From IMG/VR virus record IMGVR_UViG_3300021960_000513, positions 1 to 23,769 of that record: 23,769 bases of DNA; one strand, written 5' to 3'. The notes beneath the pieces are model-generated. The model was not told the DNA's origin. It worked only from the letters and a program-made list of their open reading frames with translations, and did no database searches. Within the stretch, counting starts at the first letter, position 1. Every line of letters starts with the position of its first letter. Shown in pieces: positions 17,101 through 23,579 of the stretch. Source of the DNA: a virus. A program made the translations under genes and the position numbers.

Positions 17101-19031
17101 CTGAATGGTCTTTAGATGTTTTAAAAGATACTGGTTCGTTGGCTAAATTCCAATTAACAGTAGGTTCTCTTTCTGCATCTACTCAACCAATGCCATTTTT
17201 TAACGATGAATATACTCAAATTGTTGTAAATAGAGTTACTGGTAGTAGTGGAGATACCTTTACATTGTATGCTAAAGAAGGTTTCCAAGAAAGAATTAGA
17301 AATGAAGTATCTGCAACTTTATCTGCAACAACTAAAGCTTGGACAAGTGGTAGTGAAATAAAAATTGGTGGTAGTACATTTAATGGTTCTGTTGATGAGT
17401 TTAGACTATGGAGAATTCCATTAAACGAAGTAAATATTGAAAATCATACATTATTACCAGATGCAATAGATGGAAATTCACCATCAGCATCTACCGAAGA
17501 TTTGATTTTAAGACATGATTTCGAATATCCAAAAGATAGAGGTACTGATACTCAGATTAAAAACGTTTCTATAACAAGAACATATACAACGTCATCCATT
17601 GCTAGTGGATTTGATAGCGTTGGTTCTTATCCATACCAATACACTCCTTATGATAGAACAGTAACTGCCCAAGTACCATCAAGTGGATTTAATCTTAATA
17701 ATAAAGTAAGATTTGAAAATCAATACGAAATCGGTTCGACTGCATCTTTAACCGCAACTTCATCTATTGATTTATCATATCGTTCTCGTTCAACTAAAAA
17801 ATCTTTTGATAAATCACCAATTGACTCTGATAAATTAGGATTATTTTTCTCTCCTGTAAAAGAGATTAATATGGATATTTTAAAATCAGTTGGACCTTTA
17901 AACATTGATGATTATATAGGAGACCCATCTGATAATTACAATGATACATATTCATCTTTAGAAACCTTTAGAAATTATTATTTCCAAAGATTTAATTTAA
18001 ATTTTAATGAATACGTTCAATTAGTAAGATACATTGAAAGGGGGTTATTTGAACAACTCGAATCTCTTGCACCAGCAAGAGCTAAAGTAGCAAGTGGATT
18101 ACTAATAGAACCACATATACTTGAAAGAAGTAAAACAAAATGGAGCAAACCAACAGGACAAGAAAACTATCATGAAGTTTCCATAAATACAACAGATGAT
18201 ACTGTTATAACTTCAGAAAACCCACAATATTTAGTTTTGGTATCCGCATCAGAAGATACAAATCTTACAGGCCATACTTCATTTTATGATGGTCATATAA
18301 GTGAATCAAACGATTTAAGAGTATCAACTGAAATATTAAATTATACAGGAACCCATTCATCTTTTGATGATACTTCTTTAAGTGGAGTAATTACAAGAAA
18401 TAGTGGGTCTACTATGGGTGGGTTTGAAATAGACATAGATGCTAAATTAACAGGTTCTACAAACGCATTTTATGATTCTACAACATTTACTCAAGTGGGT
18501 GGATTTGGACCAGAAGATTTGGCAGTAGCTGGATTTGGTTTGTATGGTAGTGGTTCTCATGCTATTAGAACAAGATTAGACTTATATGGAAACGTTGTAA
18601 AAGATAGAATTAAAGTATTTAAAGTTAAAGAATCATATACTGAGTACGAAAGACAACAGATATTGGGCTATCCCACAACAACCGGTTCTAATGACCAAGT
18701 TGCATATGATGTTGTGGAGGTGACTAAATATAGAACAAAAGTTACTATATTACCATTTACTGGTTCAAATGGATTGGAAACAAATGATATAGTAGTTGGA
18801 GGGGATATTACAGAGGTTACTCCTCTAAATGGATTCTTTTCAACACACTATACTAATGTTGAAGATTTAACGACTGGATTGGAAAATTCTTATTATAATG
18901 GTTCAAAACAAACAAGAGCAACTACCTTGGATGGTGGTTTGCCTGTACAAACATTTACTACTAATCCTAATACATTGAGAGTTTCTGATAGTGGTAGAGG
19001 TAGTGGAGAACCAATTTTAGAAGTAGATTAA
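14115..19031 (+). CDS. 7: Giant baseplate wedge protein, gp7/P2 gpI-like, with Ig-like and LamG-like domains
   Basis: The protein has 1638 residues; T4 gp7 has 1032. The N-terminal ~260 residues are not recognised. Residues about 262-352 look Ig-like (PTISVSPSSTSYNL, NISWNTTNATSVNFT), and about 356-430 appear to be a second such domain. The core (about 785-930) has RLVNNLPSHVQ, FFDMLGQHFDILW, IWRRILNNLPYLLKHKGTKR and LHALMSCYGVP. The NLPxLxxxKGTxxAL-type signature is that of P2 gpI/T4 gp7 proteins. Next is a concanavalin/LamG-like domain (about 970-1115) ending in FNGSVDEFRLWRIPLNEVNI. The C-terminal part includes LESLAPARAKVASGLLIEPH and many SGS/TGS turns. It should be the large wedge protein linking gp6 to outer baseplate parts, with LamG-like glycan binding built in. 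AAGGAG at 14105-14110 precedes the ATG. The gp7 symbol is by structural role, not by close similarity. Confidence 0.72.
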   Translation: MASTAKPTRNGNFDGERVGDWAWSQSLQTWFDTVALASISAGTFDFGLPSTISVDPLGLAGLSDRIQKSNITANVAESVRAQLGNIGEISQGLARLQNPSNFTIPPIEVSVFPKRSVPRGDIYVNGSLNNSSVTRYSATELSNSVTYDIRESGKKTKESYKIYSKQVSDITSISNTKLVVYVDKYINDVYNSRQIYKTNLDLIFLDFDTSIWDGQKQINEVKVASEPTIQDNIIAIEEVSENVNSYVKTYNKTIPASGATVSLTKPTISVSPSSTSYNLNDSGVNISWNTTNATSVNFTLGKTQRTLGIRGSLTLRPSDFPNGAGQYTAYLQPIGDGGSGEYGAVVFNVLQKSELPGPDITHITYPQNIIGKDFQGYNVDFRIDWASVNTDWVDVYVGKKSNTTSLASKRNPQGSLTLNIKDVLTKAGDRLSEDVDIVQFKLILIPYNDRGDSTVSGEEEEILINFDKGNLKLRRGDVVRDIRESIKKQFSTNGLNQESSKYLTHLLHLGDADNKLISTWGIDTETFSEYKVVDELTGREEKVKEVKTLVLKLYEPLPKDVQPNQQAWLSKIQSIPIIEQITVIDEGDDDCIILQPNLNEKFVDNVGLQIYDDLISSGSSTSTDIVNQLVSSSGFNLEKLDIQFVSESVSLVGSDETGWVYQSSGETYAWDNFVKYSSASERVENFWYKLQLIEFYDNKLDLITSGSHYTGSISLLNEKTKVERTKNEVKLGFDAFEKWLYTSSSLGGLTYPGAGQASVSSSTHSDSVSWYSGILNSAQNYDRYNISRLVNNLPSHVQNEEVGQEFVLFFDMLGQHFDILWLYTKEFSKSRKLEHKQKIGIKDEFLYQMLESLGWDADLGTQSQALWEYAFGKSSDSSVERLTSGKDRQNEIWRRILNNLPYLLKHKGTKRALHALMSCYGVPASLLTVMEFGGPREITESGTTKFTYEDRTCAINISGSAAITIPWKTYTTEYPNSVEIRLNTQVKQDHQIISGSEWSLDVLKDTGSLAKFQLTVGSLSASTQPMPFFNDEYTQIVVNRVTGSSGDTFTLYAKEGFQERIRNEVSATLSATTKAWTSGSEIKIGGSTFNGSVDEFRLWRIPLNEVNIENHTLLPDAIDGNSPSASTEDLILRHDFEYPKDRGTDTQIKNVSITRTYTTSSIASGFDSVGSYPYQYTPYDRTVTAQVPSSGFNLNNKVRFENQYEIGSTASLTATSSIDLSYRSRSTKKSFDKSPIDSDKLGLFFSPVKEINMDILKSVGPLNIDDYIGDPSDNYNDTYSSLETFRNYYFQRFNLNFNEYVQLVRYIERGLFEQLESLAPARAKVASGLLIEPHILERSKTKWSKPTGQENYHEVSINTTDDTVITSENPQYLVLVSASEDTNLTGHTSFYDGHISESNDLRVSTEILNYTGTHSSFDDTSLSGVITRNSGSTMGGFEIDIDAKLTGSTNAFYDSTTFTQVGGFGPEDLAVAGFGLYGSGSHAIRTRLDLYGNVVKDRIKVFKVKESYTEYERQQILGYPTTTGSNDQVAYDVVEVTKYRTKVTILPFTGSNGLETNDIVVGGDITEVTPLNGFFSTHYTNVEDLTTGLENSYYNGSKQTRATTLDGGLPVQTFTTNPNTLRVSDSGRGSGEPILEVD

Positions 19032-19061
19032 AAAAAGAAAATAATTAAAAATAAAGATTGT

Positions 19062-19071
19062 TATATTTATA
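19062..19071 (+). promoter_or_regulatory. Candidate late promoter motif TATATTTATA
   Basis: It is 25 bases before the ATG at 19097, in a 65-base gap after the gp7-like gene. AAGAGGAA (19083-19090) is the ribosome site downstream. Confidence 0.65.
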
Positions 19072-19096
19072 TATTGAATAACAAGAGGAATAAATT

Positions 19097-19726
19097 ATGG
19101 CTTATTTAGATAATTCAACTATTACAGTAGATGCAATTCTCACCAAGAAGGGTAGAGAAAAACTTGCAGCTGGTCAAGGTTTAAACATTACAAAGTTTGC
19201 TTTGGGTGATGATGAGGTAGATTACACATTGTATGAACCCGCTCATCCAAAAGGTTCTGCGTACTATGATGCAGCAATCAGAGCAATTCCAATCACCGAA
19301 GCTTCACCAGATGAAACGCAAGTATTAAAATATAAATTGGTAACTTTACCAAAAGGAACAAAGAAAATTCCAAAAGTAGAATTTGGTGTACCAAACATTT
19401 CGGTAAATCAAACTTCTGGTCAAGTTGCTCTTTCGCCAACTACATCACCAAGTGGTAATTCACAAAGTGGATATACTGTTGTTCTTTCTAATAAGAATGC
19501 TGGTACAGTTGTTGGAGCTGGTGCGGGTGCTGGTAGTGGAACTGTTCCAATATTCTTGGGTGATGAAATTACAACAACTGCAGCAGTTGAAACTGGATTA
19601 ACATTTACATTTATTCCTAATCCAAATATCACAACAAGTATTAGAACAACACTTACTGTATATGGTAATGAGACGGGTGGTTCACAAACTATTCCTGTTA
19701 CAGTAACTTATGTACAACCAACATAA
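19097..19726 (+). CDS. Virion structural protein, LTKKGREKLA family
   Basis: The first ~95 residues of this 209-residue protein form a compact domain: NSTITVDAILTKKGREKLAA (6-25), then ITKFALGDDEVDYTLYEPAH and GSAYYDAAIRAIPITEA. I recall this pattern from structural proteins of marine T4-like phages, without a T4 name. A low-complexity beta C-terminus follows (100-209), with Thr/Ser/Gly-rich strands and a Gly-Ala run (VVGAGAGAGSG) that look like an Ig-like fold. No enzyme motif is present. It heads a two-gene transcript with the gene at 19746, from the motif at 19062 to the terminator at 20970. A baseplate or tail-fibre-connecting role is likely. Confidence 0.72.
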   Translation: MAYLDNSTITVDAILTKKGREKLAAGQGLNITKFALGDDEVDYTLYEPAHPKGSAYYDAAIRAIPITEASPDETQVLKYKLVTLPKGTKKIPKVEFGVPNISVNQTSGQVALSPTTSPSGNSQSGYTVVLSNKNAGTVVGAGAGAGSGTVPIFLGDEITTTAAVETGLTFTFIPNPNITTSIRTTLTVYGNETGGSQTIPVTVTYVQPT

Positions 19727-19745
19727 TAACGAGGAACAATAAAAG

Positions 19746-20951
19746 ATGGCACAAATACAAGGACAAGCTGGAGTAAATCTTTCTACCGAATTAGCTAACT
19801 ATCTATCAGCTAATCAAGGTAATCTTACTTCAGAACAATTAACACAAATCATTAATAATTACCTTACAGGTGGTGATAAAATCGCAGCACAAGGTGGTTC
19901 GATTACTCAAGGTATTTATAAAAGATTTGGAGAGTTTGATAGAGTAACAGGAAAGGTTGAAGTTGTTACCACCGGTTTATGGAGTGGTGATACTGGAAGT
20001 TTAACCTCTTTCTTTACTTCTTCTACACAAGTAGCACAGTCGAGTGGTGATTATTATTATAATATTTATGACACTGCAGCAACTTCATCAGCTCAATTTG
20101 CAATAACGTATGGACACAGATTAGGAAGTGGTTCTGTATCACTTGCAAATAATGATGCATCTACTTTAGCCACCAAAGCTACTTACGCTCAGTACAAACA
20201 AATTCTTTTAGAACAAGACGATGCACAATTCACATTTGTTTCATCTTCTTCAGCAGGAACACATGATTCAGATGCCATCTATGTAATCAATGTTGCTCGT
20301 GCAAGATATAGAGAAAAAATGGATGCTGGAAACTGGTCATTAAAGTTAAGTGGTTCTAATGGTATTACTACTTTAATTGATGATAGTGGTAAGAAATTTG
20401 ATGATACAGTTGGTAAAGCTGGTAGAGTATTTAATGTAGTTAGTGGTTCGCTTAATTTAGGAACTGAAAATGCTGCAACAGTAAATACTACAACAGGTTC
20501 AAACGGTCAAGGATTTGGATTATTTTATCCAGACCAAGGACTTATTATACTTAATCCAACCGCGATATCAACAGTAGTTGGTTCAGTACCAACTGGTGAT
20601 TTATCTGGTTCGGCATCAATAACCTCTGAACAACAAAATCATAAACATTTATGGAATGCTATTAAATTGGGTGGTGATTTTGAAGCAAGAAGAACTGAAA
20701 ACGTTTCTACTTCACACTACTTTGTAAGAGCTACAAACAGAGAATTTAATTATTCAAATAACCCATCATTTGTAACAGGTTCTGATGGAACATTTGCAGA
20801 ATCTACTTTTGAGAAAGACCCAAAAACTTTCATTACAACAGTAGGACTTTATTCAGATGCAAATGAACTATTGGCAGTAGCTAAAACTTCACAACCAATT
20901 GCTAAATCATTTGATAAAGAAGTATTAATCAAAGTAAAACTTGATTTCTAA
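19746..20951 (+). CDS. Virion structural protein with AxAKxxQPI C-terminal module
   Basis: The N-terminal segment of this 401-residue protein is helical and Asn/Gln-rich (MAQIQGQAGVNLSTELANYL). The body is beta-rich and rich in Ser, Thr and Gly, with SGDYYYNIYD, AQFAITYGHRLGSGS (about 116-130) and VINVARARYREKMDAGNWSL. The end (333-401) has EFNYSNNPS, then FITTVGLYSDANELLAVAKT and QPI. The same phrase pattern ends the next structural protein, so this is a shared module. It is followed by a strong terminator. I recall similar proteins in marine myoviruses annotated only as structural. Probable tail, baseplate-periphery or fibre component. Confidence 0.72.
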   Translation: MAQIQGQAGVNLSTELANYLSANQGNLTSEQLTQIINNYLTGGDKIAAQGGSITQGIYKRFGEFDRVTGKVEVVTTGLWSGDTGSLTSFFTSSTQVAQSSGDYYYNIYDTAATSSAQFAITYGHRLGSGSVSLANNDASTLATKATYAQYKQILLEQDDAQFTFVSSSSAGTHDSDAIYVINVARARYREKMDAGNWSLKLSGSNGITTLIDDSGKKFDDTVGKAGRVFNVVSGSLNLGTENAATVNTTTGSNGQGFGLFYPDQGLIILNPTAISTVVGSVPTGDLSGSASITSEQQNHKHLWNAIKLGGDFEARRTENVSTSHYFVRATNREFNYSNNPSFVTGSDGTFAESTFEKDPKTFITTVGLYSDANELLAVAKTSQPIAKSFDKEVLIKVKLDF

Positions 20952-20969
20952 TAGAACTTAACCTCTAAT

Positions 20970-20997
20970 AACCCCACTTCGGTGGGGTTTTTTGTTT
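20970..20997 (+). terminator. Strong Rho-independent terminator with UUCG tetraloop
   Basis: AACCCCAC (20970-20977), TTCG (20978-20981) and GTGGGGTT (20982-20989) form a perfect stem, with a T-rich tail TTTTTTGTTT. It ends the 19097-20951 unit and lies just before the next late-promoter motif. Confidence 0.93.
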
Positions 20998-21000
20998 CCA

Positions 21001-21010
21001 TATATTTATA
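21001..21010 (+). promoter_or_regulatory. Candidate late promoter motif TATATTTATA
   Basis: It follows the terminator at once and is 15 bases before the ATG at 21026. AGAGGA at 21012-21017 is the ribosome site, so the leader would be very short. Confidence 0.65.
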
Positions 21011-21025
21011 TAGAGGAATTATCTT

Positions 21026-22156
21026 ATGTTAAAATCAATACCAAAATCAAATATATCTCGTAGGAGTTTCAAGGTCTATAAAAGATTTACAGCAGACCAA
21101 TCAGACTATCCTGTAATTAAGGCATATTCTGAGAGCGGTATATTTGATTCAGAAACCTTTACGAAAGACGAGGGTGTTTATGTACACTTGATTTACAAAT
21201 CAATTCAGAAAAAGTATTATACTGATAATGGTTTATTAAATAATTATGGTACTATTCCAGCTGATAGTAATTTTGTAGCTGATAGAGAATTTGGAAATAC
21301 AATTTACATAATAAAAATAAATCAATCCAAGTTTGGAGAAAAAATAAAACCAGGTTCCTTATCAATAACAGATACTGATAAAAATGTTACTTATTTTGAT
21401 AGTGGTGCTGGTAGAATTATATCATCAAGTCCTTCTTATGTAATTACAAGTTTAGATATTGAAAACCAAACCCTTATTTTATCAATAGATGGTTCACCCA
21501 TAACTCTTACAGTAACATCAATTGATTTACAAACAGGAGCTGCGGTTTTAACTTACGGTTCAAGTACTGATACTGAGTATTTAGTTTCTATTGATTTTGA
21601 AAATGGTTTGGTAATATTTACTGCAGAAATAACGATAGGTAATTTTAGAGTAAACAGACAAGATTATGGTAATATATTCTATTCAGACGGTTTGATTGTA
21701 TTTACTGAGTTGGAGGATGATATTGATAATTATGAGATAGAATATCGAGCAACTCAAACAATTCACGAAACTGAAATTTTACTTGAAGCAAATTCAGGAG
21801 AATTTAACTTTTCACAAAACCCATCTGCAGTAAATGTTACTTTAAGTGGTTCGTATGATTTTACTACAACTGCAATTACGAATGTATCACCTGCTAAAAC
21901 AGTTAAGATAAAAGAAGTATTAGATATTTCCCAAAGAACATCATATAGTGGTTCTTATGGTTCTACAACTGGTTCTTGGGATGACTATGATAATTACAAA
22001 TTAACTGACCCAACTGGTTCATATTTAGCTCCATTCGTAAGTACAATTGGTATTTATGATAATGATGGTGATATGGTTGCAATTGCTAAATTACCACAAC
22101 CAATAAAGAATTTATCAGATTATGATGTAAACTTTATTGTTCGTTTTGATACTTAA
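21026..22156 (+). CDS. Virion structural protein with AxAKxxQPI C-terminal module (fibre-like)
   Basis: The N-terminal part of this 376-residue protein (1-100) is beta-rich and basic (SRRSFKVYKRFTADQSDYPV). The middle (about 100-245) consists of repeated beta strands with SLSITDTDKNVTYFDSG and LSIDGSPITLTV. The C-terminal part (259-376) starts with EFNFSQNPS and ends with FVSTIGIYDNDGDMVAIAKL and QPI, matching the end of the preceding 401-residue protein apart from a 45-residue insertion rich in Ser, Gly and Tyr. The unit is a single gene between a terminator plus motif at 20970-21010 and the next motif at 22158. The function is probably a tail or baseplate appendage; receptor binding is possible but not shown. 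Confidence 0.7.
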   Translation: MLKSIPKSNISRRSFKVYKRFTADQSDYPVIKAYSESGIFDSETFTKDEGVYVHLIYKSIQKKYYTDNGLLNNYGTIPADSNFVADREFGNTIYIIKINQSKFGEKIKPGSLSITDTDKNVTYFDSGAGRIISSSPSYVITSLDIENQTLILSIDGSPITLTVTSIDLQTGAAVLTYGSSTDTEYLVSIDFENGLVIFTAEITIGNFRVNRQDYGNIFYSDGLIVFTELEDDIDNYEIEYRATQTIHETEILLEANSGEFNFSQNPSAVNVTLSGSYDFTTTAITNVSPAKTVKIKEVLDISQRTSYSGSYGSTTGSWDDYDNYKLTDPTGSYLAPFVSTIGIYDNDGDMVAIAKLPQPIKNLSDYDVNFIVRFDT

Positions 22157-22157
22157 T

Positions 22158-22167
22158 GATATTTATA
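22158..22167 (+). promoter_or_regulatory. Candidate late promoter motif GATATTTATA
   Basis: It begins at the end of the previous gene and is 23 bases before the ATG at 22191. AAAAGAGGAA (22175-22184) is the ribosome site. It supports starting the small lysine-rich protein at 22191 rather than at an ATG inside the previous gene. Confidence 0.6.
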
Positions 22168-22190
22168 CTTATATAAAAGAGGAACATACT

Positions 22191-22376
22191 ATGGCTTCAA
22201 TTAAAGACTTATACGATAAATCAGAATTTTCTAAATTTCCAAAAGGAACTAATTTAGACAAAACTCCTATCGAAGCAGATGGTGGTAAAGATTTATCAAA
22301 AGATGAAAAAGCTCTTGAAAAAGCAAGAGGTGCTAAATTAAATCTGAAAAAATACTCAGATTCAATTAAATATTAA
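22191..22376 (+). CDS. Small lysine-rich protein, unknown function
   Basis: This is a 61-residue soluble, highly charged protein with many Lys, Asp and Glu residues, beginning MASIKDLYDKSEFSKFPKGT and containing KDLSKDEKALEKARGAKL. No cysteine, membrane span or known motif is seen. The ATG at 22191 is preferred over an in-frame ATG at 22137 because it has a good AAAGAGGA ribosome site and a promoter motif just before it. The longer form would overlap the end of the structural gene and lack a ribosome site. The sulfotransferase follows after 11 bases. Size and charge suggest a nucleic-acid-binding or small virion protein, but this is only a guess. Confidence 0.65.
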   Translation: MASIKDLYDKSEFSKFPKGTNLDKTPIEADGGKDLSKDEKALEKARGAKLNLKKYSDSIKY

Positions 22377-22387
22377 ATTACTCTCTT

Positions 22388-22957
22388 TTGAGTTTATTAA
22401 TCAATCATTTTAACAAGTGGGGATTTGTTCATATACCAAAAACTGGTGGAACTACAATATCAACTGTATTAAAACAAGACGTTAATACAGAATTGATAGA
22501 TTCTCATGACTCGATAAATAGATTATCTAATATAGATAATTATTATATTTTTTCATGCGTTAGAAATCCATTTACAAGATTAGCTTCTACTTATTATCAC
22601 GAATGTAGAAAAACTAAGCAAATACCTTTTTCTAAATTTTTAAAAGGTATAGATATGAACTATATATTATATCTACCCCAAAGTTATTACTTAAAAACCG
22701 GTAAGGAACTTAATAAAAATATATCGTACATTTGTAGGTACGAAAATTTTTTAAATGATTTTAAAACTGTACTTAGTAAATTAAACATATTAAGTGGAAT
22801 TCCTCACCTAAACCGTAATCCAATTTATGATAGACATCCAAATCTAAATCAAGAACAATACTATAAATTCTTGTATGAAGAGGAGTGGATGAAAGATTGG
22901 GTACGAGAGAGGTACTTAAATGATTTCAAAATTTTTAACTATGACATGGACATATAA
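22388..22957 (+). CDS. Sulfotransferase family protein (PAPS-dependent type), TTG start
   Basis: In this 189-residue protein, WGFVHIPKTGGTTISTVLK (11-29) is the 5'-phosphosulfate (PAPS) binding loop of membrane-type sulfotransferases. SCVRNPFTRLASTYYHEC (56-73) is the 3'-phosphate motif with the R-N-P-x-x-R-x-x-S pattern. His40 and Asp41 lie in between. Such enzymes move sulfate from PAPS to a sugar or tyrosine. The protein is shorter than most in the family (about 250 or more), so it may be a compact form. No ATG lies before the PAPS loop; an in-frame stop at 22367 limits the start, leaving TTG at 22388, without a clear ribosome site. Its 3' end overlaps the nuclease gene. Substrate unknown: host surface polysaccharide or lipopolysaccharide, or a virion glycan, are possible. 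Confidence 0.85.
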   Translation: MSLLINHFNKWGFVHIPKTGGTTISTVLKQDVNTELIDSHDSINRLSNIDNYYIFSCVRNPFTRLASTYYHECRKTKQIPFSKFLKGIDMNYILYLPQSYYLKTGKELNKNISYICRYENFLNDFKTVLSKLNILSGIPHLNRNPIYDRHPNLNQEQYYKFLYEEEWMKDWVRERYLNDFKIFNYDMDI

Positions 22958-23408
22958 CGGACAACCAATAACAGAATTAAAAGATATGCCAGAGGGAACT
23001 TATGGTTTTATCTACAAAATAACAAATGGAGAAACTGATGAATACTACATTGGAAAAAAACAAGTAGTATCAGTTAGAAAACGAAAATTTGGTAAAAAAG
23101 AAATTGTGGCTCTTGAAGATAAAAGAATGAAAAAGTACGAGATGGTTGAAAAAGAATCAGATTGGAAAGATTATCGTTCTTCAAACCCAACAGTAAAGTT
23201 ATGGTTTATGGAAAACCAAAGACTTCTTGAACAAAATAAAAGAGATGAAATTAACGATAAATTAGAATTAAGGATACTTAGATTCTGTTCAAATAAAAAA
23301 TCACTAACATATTACGAACTACAAGAACAATTTGCACATGATGTATTGGCAGATGAATCTTCTTTAAATGATAATCTTCTTGGAAAATTTTTTAGAAAAG
23401 ATTTGTAA
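22920..23408 (+). CDS. GIY-YIG-like nuclease domain protein
   Basis: In this 162-residue protein, GTYGFIYKITN (26-36) and EYYIGKKQ (41-48) form the two-part GIY-YIG signature. A basic stretch with Arg53 and DWKDYRSSNP (81-90) follow in the order expected for Seg-type phage nucleases. The C-terminal half is helical and charged, ending DESSLNDNLLGKFFRKDL. The metal-binding Glu cannot be placed with certainty; Glu143 in YYELQEQF is one option. T4-like phages carry many such nucleases, some acting as free-standing homing enzymes. The ATG at 22920 has AGAGAGG seven bases upstream and overlaps the sulfotransferase by 38 bases; a second ATG at 22941 has no such site. It is the last gene before the replication-side promoters. 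Confidence 0.7.
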   Translation: MISKFLTMTWTYNGQPITELKDMPEGTYGFIYKITNGETDEYYIGKKQVVSVRKRKFGKKEIVALEDKRMKKYEMVEKESDWKDYRSSNPTVKLWFMENQRLLEQNKRDEINDKLELRILRFCSNKKSLTYYELQEQFAHDVLADESSLNDNLLGKFFRKDL

Positions 23409-23433
23409 AATTAAAATATTTTTCGTATATTTG
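23402..23433 (+). promoter_or_regulatory. Host-type (Bacteroidetes) promoter P1
   Basis: TTTG (23402-23405), a 20-base spacer, then TATATTTG (23426-23433) match the Bacteroidetes consensus TTTG-N17-23-TAnnTTTG. The -33 element overlaps the end of the nuclease gene. Transcription would start about 23438, at the edge of the palindrome at 23438-23453. Confidence 0.75.
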
Positions 23434-23437
23434 TAGT

Positions 23438-23453
23438 AAAGTGTATACACTTT
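23438..23453. promoter_or_regulatory. 16-bp perfect palindrome, candidate operator
   Basis: AAAGTGTATACACTTT is fully symmetric and lies at the expected start point of promoter P1. The same half-sites AGTGTA and TACACT recur at 23495-23500 and 23507-23512, split by six bases. This suits a dimeric repressor binding the region between the two promoters. Confidence 0.55.
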
Positions 23454-23474
23454 TGTTAAATAATATGTAGTAAA

Positions 23475-23512
23475 TCGGACAAAATCCGAATAATAGTGTA
23501 TTTTATTACACT
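23475..23512. promoter_or_regulatory. Two further inverted repeats between the promoters
   Basis: TCGGA (23475-23479) and TCCGA (23485-23489) form a 5-bp hairpin. AGTGTA (23495-23500) and TACACT (23507-23512) form a spaced repeat of the operator half-sites. They would lie in the leader of the P1 transcript and upstream of P2. Confidence 0.4.
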
Positions 23513-23525
23513 TTATGATAAAATA

Positions 23526-23557
23526 TTTGGATATCTAAAATATTTTTCGTATCTTTG
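23526..23557 (+). promoter_or_regulatory. Host-type (Bacteroidetes) promoter P2
   Basis: TTTG (23526-23529), a 20-base spacer and TATCTTTG (23550-23557) have the same geometry as P1. Both share the 17-base block TAAAATATTTTTCGTAT (23412-23428 and 23536-23552). The leader to the primase ATG at 23580 would be about 18 A-rich bases without a Shine-Dalgarno. Confidence 0.8.
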
Positions 23558-23579
23558 TATAAAATTTAAAAGTAGCTAA

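Noticed and set aside
22137-22190. Longer start for the small lysine-rich protein
   Set aside because: The added 18 residues overlap the previous gene, lack a ribosome site, and would place the promoter motif inside the coding region.
22388-22957. Sulfotransferase frame as a broken gene because it lacks an ATG
   Set aside because: Both cofactor motifs are intact and near the expected N-terminal place, and a TTG start is available, so a working gene is more likely.
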